DNA of 64,000 nt from Pseudomonas sp. NBRC 111124 (GTDB lineage Bacteria; Pseudomonadota; Gammaproteobacteria; Pseudomonadales; Pseudomonadaceae), in the NCBI RefSeq assembly GCF_001320245.1, contig NZ_BCBA01000043.1:112411-176410 (forward strand), in the 5' to 3' direction. The position numbers and the translations under genes were made by a program. The notes beneath the pieces were generated by a model. That model did not search any database and had not been told where the DNA came from. It was given only the letters and a program-made list of their open reading frames with translations. Every line of letters starts with the position of its first letter. Within the stretch, counting starts at the first letter, position 1. Shown one piece after another: positions 44,182-55,400 of the stretch.

Positions 44182-46001
44182 TGCTCGACGAACTGCTGCC
44201 CTACTACGAAAAGGAACTGTCGCACCTGCGCTTCCTCGGCCAGGAGTTTGCCGCGCAGTACCCGAAGATTGCTTCGCGGCTGCTGATCGAGGGCGACAAC
44301 TGCGAAGACCCGCACACCGAGCGCCTGATCGAGGCGTTCTCGTTCCTGTCTGCGCGGGTGCACAAGAAGCTCGATGACGAGTTTCCGGAAATCGTCGAAT
44401 CCTTCCTTGAGGTGCTGTACCCGCATTACCTGCGCCCTACCCCGTCGATGTCGATCGCCGAGATGAGCCTGGGCAAGCACGAGAAGGTCACCGAAGCCTA
44501 CCGTGTGGCGCGCCACACTGAAATGCATGCCAATGCCGTGGAAGGTGTGGTGTGCAAGTTCCGCACCTGCTACCCGGTGGAGCTGTGGCCGATCAGTGTG
44601 CAACAGGCGTCGTTCGCGGAAATGGAGCGGTCGGCGTTCAACGGCCACAGCGCCGACCTGGTGGCACGCCTGCGCATCCGTCTGCAGGCCACCAGCGATG
44701 TGCTGTTCGGCCAGATGGAAGTCGACCGCCTGCGGTTCTTCCTCGACGGTGAAGCGACGCTGATGCTGCAGCTGTACGAGCTGCTGTTCAACAACCTGGC
44801 CAAAGCCACCCTGAGCTTCCAGGACGAAGGCCGCAGCCGCGAAGTCGCACTGCCGGCCACTGCCCTGAAGGCCGTGGGGTATGCCCGTGACGAAGGCCTG
44901 GTGGACTACTCCGAGCGCTCGTTCCTGGGCTATCGCCTGCTGCACGAGTACTTCACCTTCCCCGACAAATTCATGTTCTTCGACCTCAGTGGCTTTGCCC
45001 GCATCCTGCAGGGCAAGGCGATCGAGCAGGTCGAGATCAACTTCTATTTCTCCGACTACGACCTCAGCGAGCGCCTGGCGCGGCTGACCCAGAACATCGG
45101 GCGCAACAACTTCAAGCTCAACTGCACGCCGATCATCAACCTGTTCCGCCAGCAGGCCGAGCCGATCAAGCTGACCCACACCCAGCACGAATACCCGGTC
45201 ACCCCCGATACCCGGCTGCACAATGCCGCCGAAGTGGTGTCGATCGACCGCGTGCGGCGGGTGCGCAAGCTCGGTGGCATCGATCAGGTCGCCACCTGCC
45301 AGCCGTTCTTCGAGCCGCGTGGCGAGCAAGACCCGCACACCAGCTTCTGGATCGCCCGTCGGCGTAACCAGGGCGATGCCACGGCCATGAGCATCCGCGT
45401 GGTCGACCGCGACCTGGAACTGATCGACGCCAGCAGCGACACCCTGAGCATCGGCCTGACCTGCAGCAACCGCGATGTGCCGTTGATGCTGCCATTCGGT
45501 GGCGAGCGCGGCGACTTCATCATCCCGGCCAACTCGGTGATCAAGGACATTCGCTGTCTGCGCAAGCCCACCGCCACCGTGCGCGTGCCGCTGGGCAAGG
45601 GCCTGATCTGGCGGTTGATCGCACACCTGTCGCTGAACCACCTGTCGCTGGTCAGCCAGGGCCGCGAAGTGCTGCTCGAGCTGCTGTCGCTGTACAACTA
45701 CCGCAACGTCTCGGCCATTCGCAAACAGATCAACGGCATCAAGGCGATCAGCAGCGAGCCGGTGGTCGCGCGCATTGGCCACCCGCGGCCGAACTTCGTG
45801 CGGGGTGTGGGCATCACCCTGACCCTCGACGAAAGCCAGTTCACCGGCAGCGGCGTGTTCCTGTTCGGCATGGTGCTGGACCACTTCTTCGGCCAGTACT
45901 GCTCGATGAACAGCTTCACCCGACTGAGCCTGCGCTCCCAACAACGAGAAAAGAGAATCGTCCAATGGCCAGCACGCACTGGCGATCAGCCCCTGGTCTG
46001 A
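44181..46001 (+). CDS. tssF: T6SS baseplate protein TssF (ImpG/VasA)
   Basis: A 606-residue TssF with the standard start LLPYYEKELSHLRFLGQEFA and conserved SFLSARVHKKLDDEFPEI and LHEYFTFPDKFMFFDLSG. It forms the baseplate wedge with TssE, TssG and TssK. It overlaps tssE by one base and tssG by 37 bases. Confidence 0.93.
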   Translation: MLDELLPYYEKELSHLRFLGQEFAAQYPKIASRLLIEGDNCEDPHTERLIEAFSFLSARVHKKLDDEFPEIVESFLEVLYPHYLRPTPSMSIAEMSLGKHEKVTEAYRVARHTEMHANAVEGVVCKFRTCYPVELWPISVQQASFAEMERSAFNGHSADLVARLRIRLQATSDVLFGQMEVDRLRFFLDGEATLMLQLYELLFNNLAKATLSFQDEGRSREVALPATALKAVGYARDEGLVDYSERSFLGYRLLHEYFTFPDKFMFFDLSGFARILQGKAIEQVEINFYFSDYDLSERLARLTQNIGRNNFKLNCTPIINLFRQQAEPIKLTHTQHEYPVTPDTRLHNAAEVVSIDRVRRVRKLGGIDQVATCQPFFEPRGEQDPHTSFWIARRRNQGDATAMSIRVVDRDLELIDASSDTLSIGLTCSNRDVPLMLPFGGERGDFIIPANSVIKDIRCLRKPTATVRVPLGKGLIWRLIAHLSLNHLSLVSQGREVLLELLSLYNYRNVSAIRKQINGIKAISSEPVVARIGHPRPNFVRGVGITLTLDESQFTGSGVFLFGMVLDHFFGQYCSMNSFTRLSLRSQQREKRIVQWPARTGDQPLV

Positions 46002-47035
46002 TCGATCAGGCCCGAGCCGAGCCGCACCGATTCGAATTCTTTCAATTGGTGCGCCTGCTCCGCCTGCACTACAGCCGAACCGGGCGCATGGACCTGGCAA
46101 CCCGGCCGCACGAAGACCCGCTGCGTTTTCGCACCCAGCTGTCGCTGGCGTTCCCGGCCAGCGAGGTCAGCGACCTGCACTTCGAGCGCGAAGGCAAGGT
46201 GTCCACGGCCGGCCTGCCGCTTTCGGAGGTGCAGATCACGTTCATGGGCCTGGTCGGGCCATCGGGTGTGCTGCCGCGCCCGTACACCGAGCTGTTGCTC
46301 GAACGCCACGTGCAGTACCGCGACGATGCCGCCCATGCGTTTCTCGACATCTTTTCGCACCGCATGACCACGCTGTTCTACGAGGCGTGGCAGAAATACA
46401 AATTCCATATCGAGCACGAGCGCAATGGCACCTCGGGCTTCGATGGTTACCTGCTCAACCTGGTCGGCCTGGGCCCGCGCGCGCAAAAGCTCAAGTTCGA
46501 AGAACAACCCTCGGCGCTGCGCCGCGAGCTGTTCAGCTACTTCGCCGGGCTGCTCAGCCAGAAGCCGCGCAACGCACTCAACCTTGAAGTGATGCTCGGC
46601 TTCTATTTCTCGCTGCCGATCAAGGTCAAGCAGTTCGCCGGGCGCTGGCTGAATCTGGAGCCTGAGCAATGCACCCAGCTAGGGCGCAAGAACGCGCAGC
46701 TGGGCCACAGTGCCGTCGCCGGCAATCGGGTCTGGGACTACCAGTCGAGCATCCGTATCGAACTGGGGCCGCTGAGCCTGGCCGATTACCAGCGCTTCCA
46801 GCCGGGCACCGCGTGCTATCGCAAGCTGGTCGAGCTGGTGCGCTTCTATATAGGTGCCGAACTGGACTTCGAAATCGCCCCGCGCCTCAAGCGCGAGGCC
46901 GTACCACGTGCCCAACTGGGCCGCAGCGGCAATGTCGCCCTCGGCTGGCTGGGCTGGCTCAAACGCCCTGGCCGTGACGCGGAGCCTTCGCGTTGCGCCG
47001 TTTTCCACATTCCTTACGATGGGGTCGCCTTGTGA
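45965..47035 (+). CDS. tssG: T6SS baseplate protein TssG (ImpH/VasB)
   Basis: A 356-residue TssG with N-terminal FEFFQLVRLLRLHY and the conserved FMGLVGPSGVLPRPYTELL. It is the wedge partner of TssF. The ATG lies 37 bases inside tssF with AAGAGAA upstream, and its stop overlaps the GTG start of clpV as GTGA. Confidence 0.92.
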   Translation: MASTHWRSAPGLIDQARAEPHRFEFFQLVRLLRLHYSRTGRMDLATRPHEDPLRFRTQLSLAFPASEVSDLHFEREGKVSTAGLPLSEVQITFMGLVGPSGVLPRPYTELLLERHVQYRDDAAHAFLDIFSHRMTTLFYEAWQKYKFHIEHERNGTSGFDGYLLNLVGLGPRAQKLKFEEQPSALRRELFSYFAGLLSQKPRNALNLEVMLGFYFSLPIKVKQFAGRWLNLEPEQCTQLGRKNAQLGHSAVAGNRVWDYQSSIRIELGPLSLADYQRFQPGTACYRKLVELVRFYIGAELDFEIAPRLKREAVPRAQLGRSGNVALGWLGWLKRPGRDAEPSRCAVFHIPYDGVAL

Positions 47036-49629
47036 ACCTGAAGTCTCTGTTCGCCAAGCTCAACGAAACCAGCCGCACAGCCACTGAAACCGCGGCGGCC
47101 CTGTGCCTGTCGGAGCACCACTACGACGTCGAGGTGGAGCACCTGCTGCTGCAGCTGCTGGACAACGGCGACAGCGACCTGGCGCCGATCCTGCGCCACT
47201 ACGACGTGGTCGCCGAGCGCCTCCAGGCGCAGCTGGTCACCGCCCTGGGTACTTTCAAGAAAGGCAACACCCGCACCCCGGCGCTGTCACCGCACATCAC
47301 CCGCATGATCGAGCAGGCCTGGCTGCTGGCCTCGATCGAGTACGGCGTTGCCCAGGTGCGCAGCGGCCACCTGCTGCAGGCCTTGCTCGACGACGCCGAG
47401 CTGCGCCGTGTGGTGGTCGCTTCGGCACCTGAGCTGGAGAAGATCAACGCCGACGACCTGCGCCTGAACCTCACCGCCCTGGTCGAAGGCAGCGCCGAGT
47501 CGAAACAGGCCAGTGCCCTGGCCAGCCCGGCCGCACCGGTCGCCGGCAATGCCAAGGCCGGCGGCAAGACCCCGGCGCTGGACCAGTACACCGTCAACCT
47601 CACCCAGAGCGCCCGCGAAGGCCGCATCGACCCGGTGCTGGGCCGCGAGTTCGAGGTGCGGCAGATGGTCGACATCCTCACCCGCCGCCGGCAGAACAAC
47701 CCGATCCTCACCGGTGAAGCCGGTGTCGGCAAAACGGCCGTGGTCGAAGGCCTGGCCCTGCGCATCGCCCAGGGCGATGTGCCGGCGGTCCTCAAGGGCG
47801 TCGCCCTGCACACCCTCGACCTGGGCCTGCTGCAGGCCGGTGCCGGGGTCAAGGGCGAGTTCGAGAACCGCCTCAAGGCCGTGATCGAAGAGGTCAAGCG
47901 CAGCCTGCACCCGATCATCCTGTTCATCGACGAAGCCCACACCCTGATCGGCTCCGGTGGCCAGGCCGGGCAGAACGATGCCGCCAACCTGCTCAAGCCA
48001 GCCCTGGCCCGTGGCGAGCTGCGCACCATCGCCGCCACCACTTGGGCCGAGTACAAGAAGTACTTCGAGAAGGACGCCGCCCTCGCCCGCCGCTTCCAGG
48101 TGGTCAAGGTCGAAGAGCCTGACGAAGACAAGGCCATCTACATGCTCCGCGGTCTGCTCGGCAAGATGCGCGAGCACCACAAGGTGGCGGTGATGGACGA
48201 AGCCCTGGTGCAGGCGGTGCGCCTGTCCAACCGTTACATCACTGGCCGCCAGCTGCCCGACAAGGCCGTCAGCGTGCTCGACACCGCCTGCGCGCGCATC
48301 GCCCTGGCGCAATCGTCGCAGCCCGGCGCCCTGGAAGACTGCCGCCGGCAGATCGACAACCTGCAGGCCGAAATCGCCGTGCTCGGCCACGAGGCCGGCA
48401 AAGGCCACGACCACGCCCGCCGCCTTGCTGAGCTGCAGGCAGCCCTGCAGGCCGAACAGCAACAGGAACAGCAACTGAACGGGCAGTGGCAGCAGGAGCT
48501 GGCGCTGGTCGAGCAGCTCAAGGCGCTGGACGCCGCCAACGACGCCGATGCCGCTCAGCTCAACGCCCTGCGCGCCGAACTGGCCCAGGTGCAGGGTGAC
48601 CAGCCACTGGTCCACGCGCTGGTCGACAGCGGCGCCATCGCCCAGGTCATCAGCGGCTGGACCGGCATCCCGCTGGGCAAGATGCTGCGTGACGAGATCG
48701 ACACCGTACAGCGCCTGCCGGCCCTGCTCGGCGAACGCGTGCTGGGCCAGGACCACGCCCTGCACGAGATCGGCAAGCGCATCAAGATTTCCCGTGCGCG
48801 CATGGAAGACCCGAACAAACCGATCGGCGTATTCCTGCTGCTCGGCCCCAGCGGCGTCGGCAAGACCGAAACCGCACTGGCCCTGGCCGACACCCTGTAC
48901 GGCGGCGAGCGCAACCTGATCACCATCAATATGTCCGAGTATCAGGAAGCGCACACCGTGTCGAGCCTCAAGGGCTCGCCACCCGGCTACGTTGGTTACG
49001 GCGAAGGCGGTGTGCTGACCGAAGCCGTGCGCCGCAAGCCGTATAGCGTGGTGTTGCTCGACGAGGTGGAAAAGGCCCACCCCGACGTGCTCGAACTGTT
49101 CTTCCAAGTATTCGACAAGGGCGTGCTGGATGATGGCGAAGGCCGGGAGATCAACTTCCGCAACACGGTGATCATCCTCACCTCCAACACCGGCACCGAG
49201 CGCATCATGCAGACCTGCCTGAATGCCAGCGAACTGCCGACGCCGGCTGCCATCGTCGAAGGCCTGCGCGACGAGCTCAACCAGGTGTTCAAGCCGGCCT
49301 TCCTCGGCCGCCTGAGCATCGTGCCGTTCTACCCGGTGCAGGACCAGATCCTCGAGCGCATCGTCGCCCTCAAGCTCGAGCGCATCGCCAAACGTTTCGC
49401 CCGCAACCACCAGGCCGAACTGAGCTACGACGACGCGCTGATCAAGGCCATCGCCGCACGCTGCACCGAGGTCGACAGCGGTGCGCGCAACATCGACAAC
49501 ATTTTGTCCCAGACCCTGATGCCCGAACTCGCCCAGCGCGTACTGGAGCGCATGGCCCAGGACGCGCCGATCGAGCGCCTGGTGATCGAGCTGGGCAGCG
49601 ATGGCGATTTCGCCTATCGCCTGGCCTGA
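47032..49629 (+). CDS. clpV: T6SS sheath-recycling ATPase TssH (ClpV)
   Basis: An 865-residue AAA+ unfoldase starting with GTG (VNLKSLFAKLNETSRTATETA). A Clp N-domain is followed by Walker A GEAGVGKTA (about 227-235), a coiled middle domain rich in Gln/Leu (about 440-520) and a second Walker A GPSGVGKTE (about 605-613). GYVGYGEGGVLTEAVRRKPYSV marks the second AAA domain. ClpV disassembles the contracted TssBC sheath. The GTGA overlap with tssG fixes the start; open frame further upstream lies within tssG. Confidence 0.93.
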   Translation: MNLKSLFAKLNETSRTATETAAALCLSEHHYDVEVEHLLLQLLDNGDSDLAPILRHYDVVAERLQAQLVTALGTFKKGNTRTPALSPHITRMIEQAWLLASIEYGVAQVRSGHLLQALLDDAELRRVVVASAPELEKINADDLRLNLTALVEGSAESKQASALASPAAPVAGNAKAGGKTPALDQYTVNLTQSAREGRIDPVLGREFEVRQMVDILTRRRQNNPILTGEAGVGKTAVVEGLALRIAQGDVPAVLKGVALHTLDLGLLQAGAGVKGEFENRLKAVIEEVKRSLHPIILFIDEAHTLIGSGGQAGQNDAANLLKPALARGELRTIAATTWAEYKKYFEKDAALARRFQVVKVEEPDEDKAIYMLRGLLGKMREHHKVAVMDEALVQAVRLSNRYITGRQLPDKAVSVLDTACARIALAQSSQPGALEDCRRQIDNLQAEIAVLGHEAGKGHDHARRLAELQAALQAEQQQEQQLNGQWQQELALVEQLKALDAANDADAAQLNALRAELAQVQGDQPLVHALVDSGAIAQVISGWTGIPLGKMLRDEIDTVQRLPALLGERVLGQDHALHEIGKRIKISRARMEDPNKPIGVFLLLGPSGVGKTETALALADTLYGGERNLITINMSEYQEAHTVSSLKGSPPGYVGYGEGGVLTEAVRRKPYSVVLLDEVEKAHPDVLELFFQVFDKGVLDDGEGREINFRNTVIILTSNTGTERIMQTCLNASELPTPAAIVEGLRDELNQVFKPAFLGRLSIVPFYPVQDQILERIVALKLERIAKRFARNHQAELSYDDALIKAIAARCTEVDSGARNIDNILSQTLMPELAQRVLERMAQDAPIERLVIELGSDGDFAYRLA

Positions 49630-49653
49630 CCTGGACAAGGAGGTATAGCCGTC

Positions 49654-50376
49654 ATGCTACACAAGCACACCGCCCTCAAACGCCTGACCACCGCCGCCCT
49701 GCTGCTGGCGCTGGCCGGCTGCGGGGTCACCGACCGCATCGGCAAACGCATGGATGACAGCTGGGCGGCCGACATGCTGGCCGACAGCGAAAAGGTCATC
49801 CTGACTTCCGACGGCGGCAACCAGCTCAACCCCGATGTCGAGGGCAAACCGCTGTCGGTGGTGATGCGCGTGTATCAGCTGACCGACCTCGAACGCTTCG
49901 CCGCCACCGATGCCGAGACCCTCTGGGACACCCCGGAAAAGGCCCTCGGCAATACCCTCGTGGAAGCCCGCGAGATCACCCTGCTGCCGGGCATCGGCCA
50001 GATCGACCAGTGGCCACTGGCCAAGAGCGCCCGCTACGTCGGCGTGGCGGCGTTCTTCCGTGACGAACAGGACGCACGCTGGAAAGTCGCCTTCGACGCC
50101 AACTCGCTGCGCAAGGACGGCATCTGGTTCTCCTCCGACGGCTTGCGGATTCTGGTGGACAAGACCGAGATCAGCGCCACGCGTGGCGTCGATGTGCTGA
50201 ACAAACCGCCGACCGCAGACCAGCTGGCGGCCGCCGAGAAAGCCAAGAAAGCCGCACCGACCCTCACCGACAAAGTGCAGGACGCGGTGCTCGACAAGGC
50301 GACCGATGTTGCCGGCCAATCGGCACAGAACGCCGCAGACAAAACCCTCAACTCTTTAGTGGATAGCGTCAAATGA
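49654..50376 (+). CDS. tssJ: T6SS outer-membrane lipoprotein TssJ
   Basis: A 240-residue lipoprotein with lipobox LALAGC (Cys23). The TssJ beta-sandwich follows (LSVVMRVYQLTDLERFAATD .. EITLLPGIGQIDQWPLAKSARYVGVAAFF), then a longer Ala/Lys-rich helical tail (about 185-240) beyond the usual domain. It anchors TssM to the outer membrane. AAGGAGGT directly precedes the start, the strongest ribosome binding site of the operon. Overlaps tssK (ATGA). Confidence 0.9.
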   Translation: MLHKHTALKRLTTAALLLALAGCGVTDRIGKRMDDSWAADMLADSEKVILTSDGGNQLNPDVEGKPLSVVMRVYQLTDLERFAATDAETLWDTPEKALGNTLVEAREITLLPGIGQIDQWPLAKSARYVGVAAFFRDEQDARWKVAFDANSLRKDGIWFSSDGLRILVDKTEISATRGVDVLNKPPTADQLAAAEKAKKAAPTLTDKVQDAVLDKATDVAGQSAQNAADKTLNSLVDSVK

Positions 50377-51716
50377 GCAAGCAGAGCCGGGTGATGTGGT
50401 CGGAAGGGATGTTCCTGCTGCCCCAACACTTCCAGTACCAGGATGAGTTCCACCAGCACCAGCTGGCCGAGGCGACCCTGCGCGGCACCCCGTTCCATTG
50501 GGGCGTGCAGCTGCTGCAGGTGGACGAGGATGCCTTGGCCAACGGTTCGCTGCAGCTCAAGCGCCTGAAGCTGGTGTTTCCCGACGGCAGCCTGTACGAC
50601 GCACCGCAGCACGACCCGTTGCCGGCCGCACGCGACCTCAAGGACCTGCTCAAGGCCAACGAGCTGAAAGTCTATGCCGCGCTCAAGCTACCCGAGCCGT
50701 TCGGCCTGAACTACGTCGAGGATGGCCAGGAGCACAAGGCCGCCCGGCGTTTTCGCAAGCAGTTCGCCACCCTGCCCGACCTCAACGAAGGCGAGCTGGA
50801 AAACGAAATCACCAGCCTGCGCCTGAACGTGGTGCTGCTGGTCGACGGTGACAACCTGGACGGCTACAGCCACTGCCCGCTGGCCAAGCTCACGCGCAAC
50901 AGCATGGGCGGCTTCAACCTCGACCCGCATTTCGTCCACCCGACCCTGCACCTGGGCAACCACGAGACCCTGGCCGGGATCGGCAAGCGTTTGCTCGGCG
51001 CACTGCAGGCCAAGAGCAAGGCGTTGTCCGGCCGGCGCCGCGAGCGTGCCGACCAGATCGCCGAGTTCGGCTCCAGCGACGTCACCCTGTTCTGGCTGCT
51101 GAACACGGTCAACCGCGCTCATCCGCAGCTGGCCCACCTGCTGGCCCACCCCCGCCTGCACCCGGAGCGCCTGTACCTGTTCCTCGCCGACCTGGCTGGC
51201 GGCCTGCTGACCTTTACCCTGGACACCCAGCTCAGCGATATCCCCGACTACGACCATCTCGACCCGGCAGCATCGCTGGTCAAGCTCGACGAGATGATCC
51301 GGGTGATGCTCGACAACGTCGTGCCCAACCAGTGCATCGTCATCAACCTCACCCAGACCAAACCGTCGTACTGGCAAGGCCAGCTGCGCGACCCGCGCCT
51401 GGCCGAGGCCGACTTCTATGTCTCGGTGCACGCCGACATGCCCGGTGCCAGCCTGCTGGAACTGGTGCCACGGGCATTCAAGATCGGCTCGCCGGAAGAC
51501 ATCGAAGTGGTGGTCAACAGCGCCATGCCCGGCGTCACCCTCAACCACGCCGCGCGGCTGCCCAACGCGATCCCGGTGCGCCTGGACAACCAGTACTTCG
51601 CCATCGAGCCGCACGGCCATGTGTATGAGCGAATGATGAATGCCCAGACCATCTGCTTCTACGCGCCCAGTGCCTTTACCAACCTCAAGCTTGAACTGAT
51701 GGCGGTGCTCAAATGA
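50373..51716 (+). CDS. tssK: T6SS baseplate-membrane connector TssK
   Basis: A 447-residue TssK starting with the family signature RVMWSEGMFLLPQHFQYQDEF. It forms trimers that link the TssEFG wedges to TssL/TssM. Four-base ATGA overlaps on both sides tie it to tssJ and tssL. Confidence 0.94.
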   Translation: MSKQSRVMWSEGMFLLPQHFQYQDEFHQHQLAEATLRGTPFHWGVQLLQVDEDALANGSLQLKRLKLVFPDGSLYDAPQHDPLPAARDLKDLLKANELKVYAALKLPEPFGLNYVEDGQEHKAARRFRKQFATLPDLNEGELENEITSLRLNVVLLVDGDNLDGYSHCPLAKLTRNSMGGFNLDPHFVHPTLHLGNHETLAGIGKRLLGALQAKSKALSGRRRERADQIAEFGSSDVTLFWLLNTVNRAHPQLAHLLAHPRLHPERLYLFLADLAGGLLTFTLDTQLSDIPDYDHLDPAASLVKLDEMIRVMLDNVVPNQCIVINLTQTKPSYWQGQLRDPRLAEADFYVSVHADMPGASLLELVPRAFKIGSPEDIEVVVNSAMPGVTLNHAARLPNAIPVRLDNQYFAIEPHGHVYERMMNAQTICFYAPSAFTNLKLELMAVLK

Positions 51717-52429
51717 CCGAAGCCGTACTGCAACAGGGCGCCGTCGCGGCCGCCAACGACAAACCGACACTCAAGGACCTGGTCCAGGACTTCATCAGCA
51801 TGGCGCTGATCGTGCGCCGTGGCCGTCAGGTCACCTCGGTGCAGGCCTTCGAAGGCAGTGTCGAGCGCTTCTTCGCCAACCTCGAACGTGATGCCCGCGC
51901 CGCCAACTACAGCGTCGAGCAGGTCAAGGACACCCAATACGCGCTGTGCGCGTTCCTTGACGAAAGCGTGCTGCGCTCGGGTGACAACGAACTGCGCCGG
52001 CACTTCGAACTGCAGCCGCTGCAGTTCCGCTATTTCGGTGTGCACCTGGCGGGTGAAGGCTTCTTCGAGAAAATCGACACGCTGCGCGCTGACGTCAAGC
52101 AGAACATCGACGTGCTCGAGGTGTATCACCTGTGCCTGGCCCTGGGTTTCGAAGGCAAGTTCAGCATCGGCCAGAAGGACCAACTGCGCTACCTGGCCAA
52201 CACCCTCGGCCAGGATATTGCCCGCTACCGCAAGGCCCCCAAGGCCCTGTCCCCCGACTGGGCGCTGCCCGACCAGGTGTCGCAGATGCTGCGCCATGAG
52301 GTGCCGCTGTGGGTGTACCTGGCGCTGATCGCGCTGGTCTGCGTTGCGGTGTACCTGACGCTCGACTGGTTGCTGGACAAGGACGTTGCCGCCCTTTCCG
52401 AACAAATCCGCCAGCTGTTCAGTGCCTGA
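51713..52429 (+). CDS. tssL: T6SS membrane-complex protein TssL (DotU)
   Basis: A 238-residue DotU/IcmH-type TssL. The cytoplasmic hook domain contains YALCAFLDESVLRSG and LEVYHLCLALGFEGKF, and a single C-terminal transmembrane helix lies at about 197-221 (VPLWVYLALIALVCVAVYLTL). It has no peptidoglycan-binding extension, which is notable because an OmpA domain is present on another protein of the operon (57162-59654). Confidence 0.93.
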   Translation: MTEAVLQQGAVAAANDKPTLKDLVQDFISMALIVRRGRQVTSVQAFEGSVERFFANLERDARAANYSVEQVKDTQYALCAFLDESVLRSGDNELRRHFELQPLQFRYFGVHLAGEGFFEKIDTLRADVKQNIDVLEVYHLCLALGFEGKFSIGQKDQLRYLANTLGQDIARYRKAPKALSPDWALPDQVSQMLRHEVPLWVYLALIALVCVAVYLTLDWLLDKDVAALSEQIRQLFSA

Positions 52430-52459
52430 ACACACTTCAGGTAGCCGAGTCAGGAAGAC

Positions 52460-55400
52460 ATGAAAACATTACTGCGTTTGTTGAAGAGTTTCTGGATTCT
52501 CCTGCCACTGCTGTGGCTGGCGAGCCTGTTGATCTGCTGGCTGGCCGCACCGCTGGTGCCCTGGCTGCGCCATCACGTACCCGAAGCGCTGGCGATCATC
52601 AGCGCCTGTTTCCTGCTGGTCATCGTGCTGCGCCAGTACCAGCGCATCCGCGCCGAGCACAACCTGGAGAACCTGCTGCAGATCGAGGTCGACCGCTCGT
52701 TGAATGCCGCTGGCGAGTTCCGCGACCAGCAAGTGCTGCGCGAGCGCCTCAAGCACGCCATCGCCATGCTGCGCACCGACCGTTCGGCCGGTGGCGGCGG
52801 CAAGGCGGCGCTATCCGACCTGCCGTGGTACCTGGTGGTGGGCATGTCGGCCGCTGGCAAGACCTCGCTGCTGACCCATTCGGGCCTGTCGGCGACCATC
52901 GCCACGGCCAACGACAGCGAAAGCGGCACCCAGCACTGTGACTGGTACTTCAGCCCTGACGCGGTGATGATCGACACCGCTGGCCGCTACCTGCGCGACG
53001 ACCAGTCGGCCAGTGAGTTTTCGGCGTTCCTGCGCATGCTGCGCAAGCAGCGGGGCAAGGCCGCCATCAATGGCCTGGTGCTGGTGGTCAGCCTGCCCGA
53101 ACTGCTGGCGGCCAACAGCGATGAACGCAACGCCCTGGCTGCCCAGCTGGTCGCGCGGGTGGAAGAATACGCCGAGTGCCTGGGCGCCAACCCGCCGGTC
53201 TACCTCATGCTGACCAAGACCGACCAGTTGCCTGGCTTCAACCAGGCATTCGACGGCCTTGACCTGCACCAACGCCAGCAGCCGCTGGGCATGACCTTCG
53301 GCTTGTCGGAAATCCGCAACAATGGCCTGCACGCCGTGCTGCAAACGCGGCTGAGGAACCTGCAGGGTCACATCCGCCAGCACGTTGATGCGCAAATGAT
53401 CGCCCTCGGTGCCGAGGCTGACAGCGCCCTGCTGAACTTCCCGCAATACTTCGCCGCCCTCAGCGGTGTGCTCGAGCAGTTCCTCGAACACTTCACCCGT
53501 GGCCACCGCGGCGGTGCCCCGCTGCTGCTGCGCGGCCTGTACTTCACCAGTGCACTGCAGACCGACCAGCACCTGGGGCAGGTCTACGAAGACGCCATCG
53601 CCGACGAGTTCGCCCTGAAGGCCGCCTACGACGACGGCAGTCAGAGCGCCAGCAAGGCCGTGGTCAACCGCAGTTACTTCATCACCGACACCTTCCGCCG
53701 GGTGATCTTCCCTGACCGCGACCTGACCCTGTTCCATTCGCGCCTGGGCCGCCAGGCCGGCTTCAGCCCGCTGCTGCTGGGCCTGGCCGCCGCCACCGGG
53801 GTGCTGTTCATTGGCTGGCAGGCGCTGTCGTTCGCCAACAACCGCCAGTGGCTGGACAGCCTGCGCGGGCAACTGGCCCAGATCGAGCAGGCGGAAGACC
53901 GCGAGCAGTTGCTGGCCGCTGGCAAGGGCCTGGAAGTGCTGCGCGAACAGATGGCAACCGTCGAAGCTCATCGCCTGCAGGGTGTGCCGCTGAAACTCGG
54001 TGCCGGCCTGTACCATGGCGAGGCAATCCACCAGGTGACTCGCACGGCGTACTTGACGCAACTGCGCAGTCAGGCGCTGGAGCCGATCGCCCGCAGCCTG
54101 CAAGTGCAGATGCGCGCGTTCAATACCTTTGCCAGCGGCATCAACCAGGAACTGGAATTCACCCCGGCACCGCAGAAGAAGCGCGGTGGCAAGCCATTGG
54201 CACCGGCGGTTGCGGCCAAGGCCCAGGCCGCGTTGAGCAATACCCGCATGGGTGGCTATGCCGCCAAGGTCAACCTGGCCACCGCCAGCGATGCCGCCGA
54301 ACTGTCGGCGACCACCGGCGGCCTGTCGCTGTCCGAGGAAATGCTCGGGCGCCTCGACGAGCAGCAGGTGGCGTCGATCATCGATGCCTACAACACCCTC
54401 AAGCTGTACCTGCTGCTGACCGAGCCCCAAACCCACCCCGATGCAGCCTTCGTTGCCGCCAGCCTGCCCCAGGCCTGGGCCAGCGCTGCCGGTGAAGGCA
54501 CCCCGGCCGATGCTGGCGTGATCGAAGAAAATGCCCCACTGTACGTGCAGCTGCTGGAACAGGGCGAAGCACCGTCGTTGCCACGCAACGAGCAGCTGAT
54601 CAACGCAACCCGGGAAAACCTCAAGTCGTTCATGATCTCCAGCTCGCTGGTCGATCGCGAATACCTGCGCCTGCAACTCGAATCGAGCCGTCAGTTCCCA
54701 GCCCTGAGCCTCAACGACCTGGTGCCGCAACCGGGCCGCGCGCTGCTGTATGGCTCCGCCGGCGTGCCGGCGATCTACACCCGCCAGGGCTGGGACACCT
54801 TCGTCAAGCCTGAGCTGATCAAGCTGGTGTCGGGCAACCTGCGCAACGAGTCGGACTGGGTACTGGATGGCGAAGGTGGCGATGCCATCGTGCAGAAAGC
54901 CAACTTCGTCCGCGAGTTCATGACCCGCTACAAGCGTGACTACACCCAGGCCTGGTACAAGATGGTGAGCAGCGTCGGCGTGCGTCACTTCACCGACCTG
55001 GCAACGGCTACTGAGCAACTGGGCCTGCTCAGCGACGTGCAGAACTCGCCGGTGAAGAACCTACTGGCAGCGGTCAACGACAACACCCAGTGGGACCTGC
55101 CGGTCAAGCACGCCATCCCGACCCCGGGTGTCGCCCGCGAGGACGGCTTCTGGAGCAAGGTCTCCGGCATCTTCGACAGCAAGGACGCCCTGCCCGACAA
55201 TGTCGGTCCGGTGCTGCCGGCAGTCGACGACGGTAGCCTGGCCAAGCGTTTCGAGCCGGTGGCGCGGGTATTTGCCGAGAACAACGCCGAAGGCGCCGAC
55301 AGCACCATCATGGACCGCTACCTGGCGGCGCTGCGCAAGCTCAAGGTGCGCATGAACAACATCCAGCGCTCGCAGGATGTCGGCAAGAGCAGCAAACAGC

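Noticed and set aside
41861..49638. Very long minus-strand open frames opposite tssB-clpV (598, 797 and 783 codons)
   Set aside because: They lie antisense to unambiguous T6SS genes, are rich in Gln/His/Arg/Val as expected from the complement of GC-rich codons, and lack recognisable domains or ribosome binding sites.
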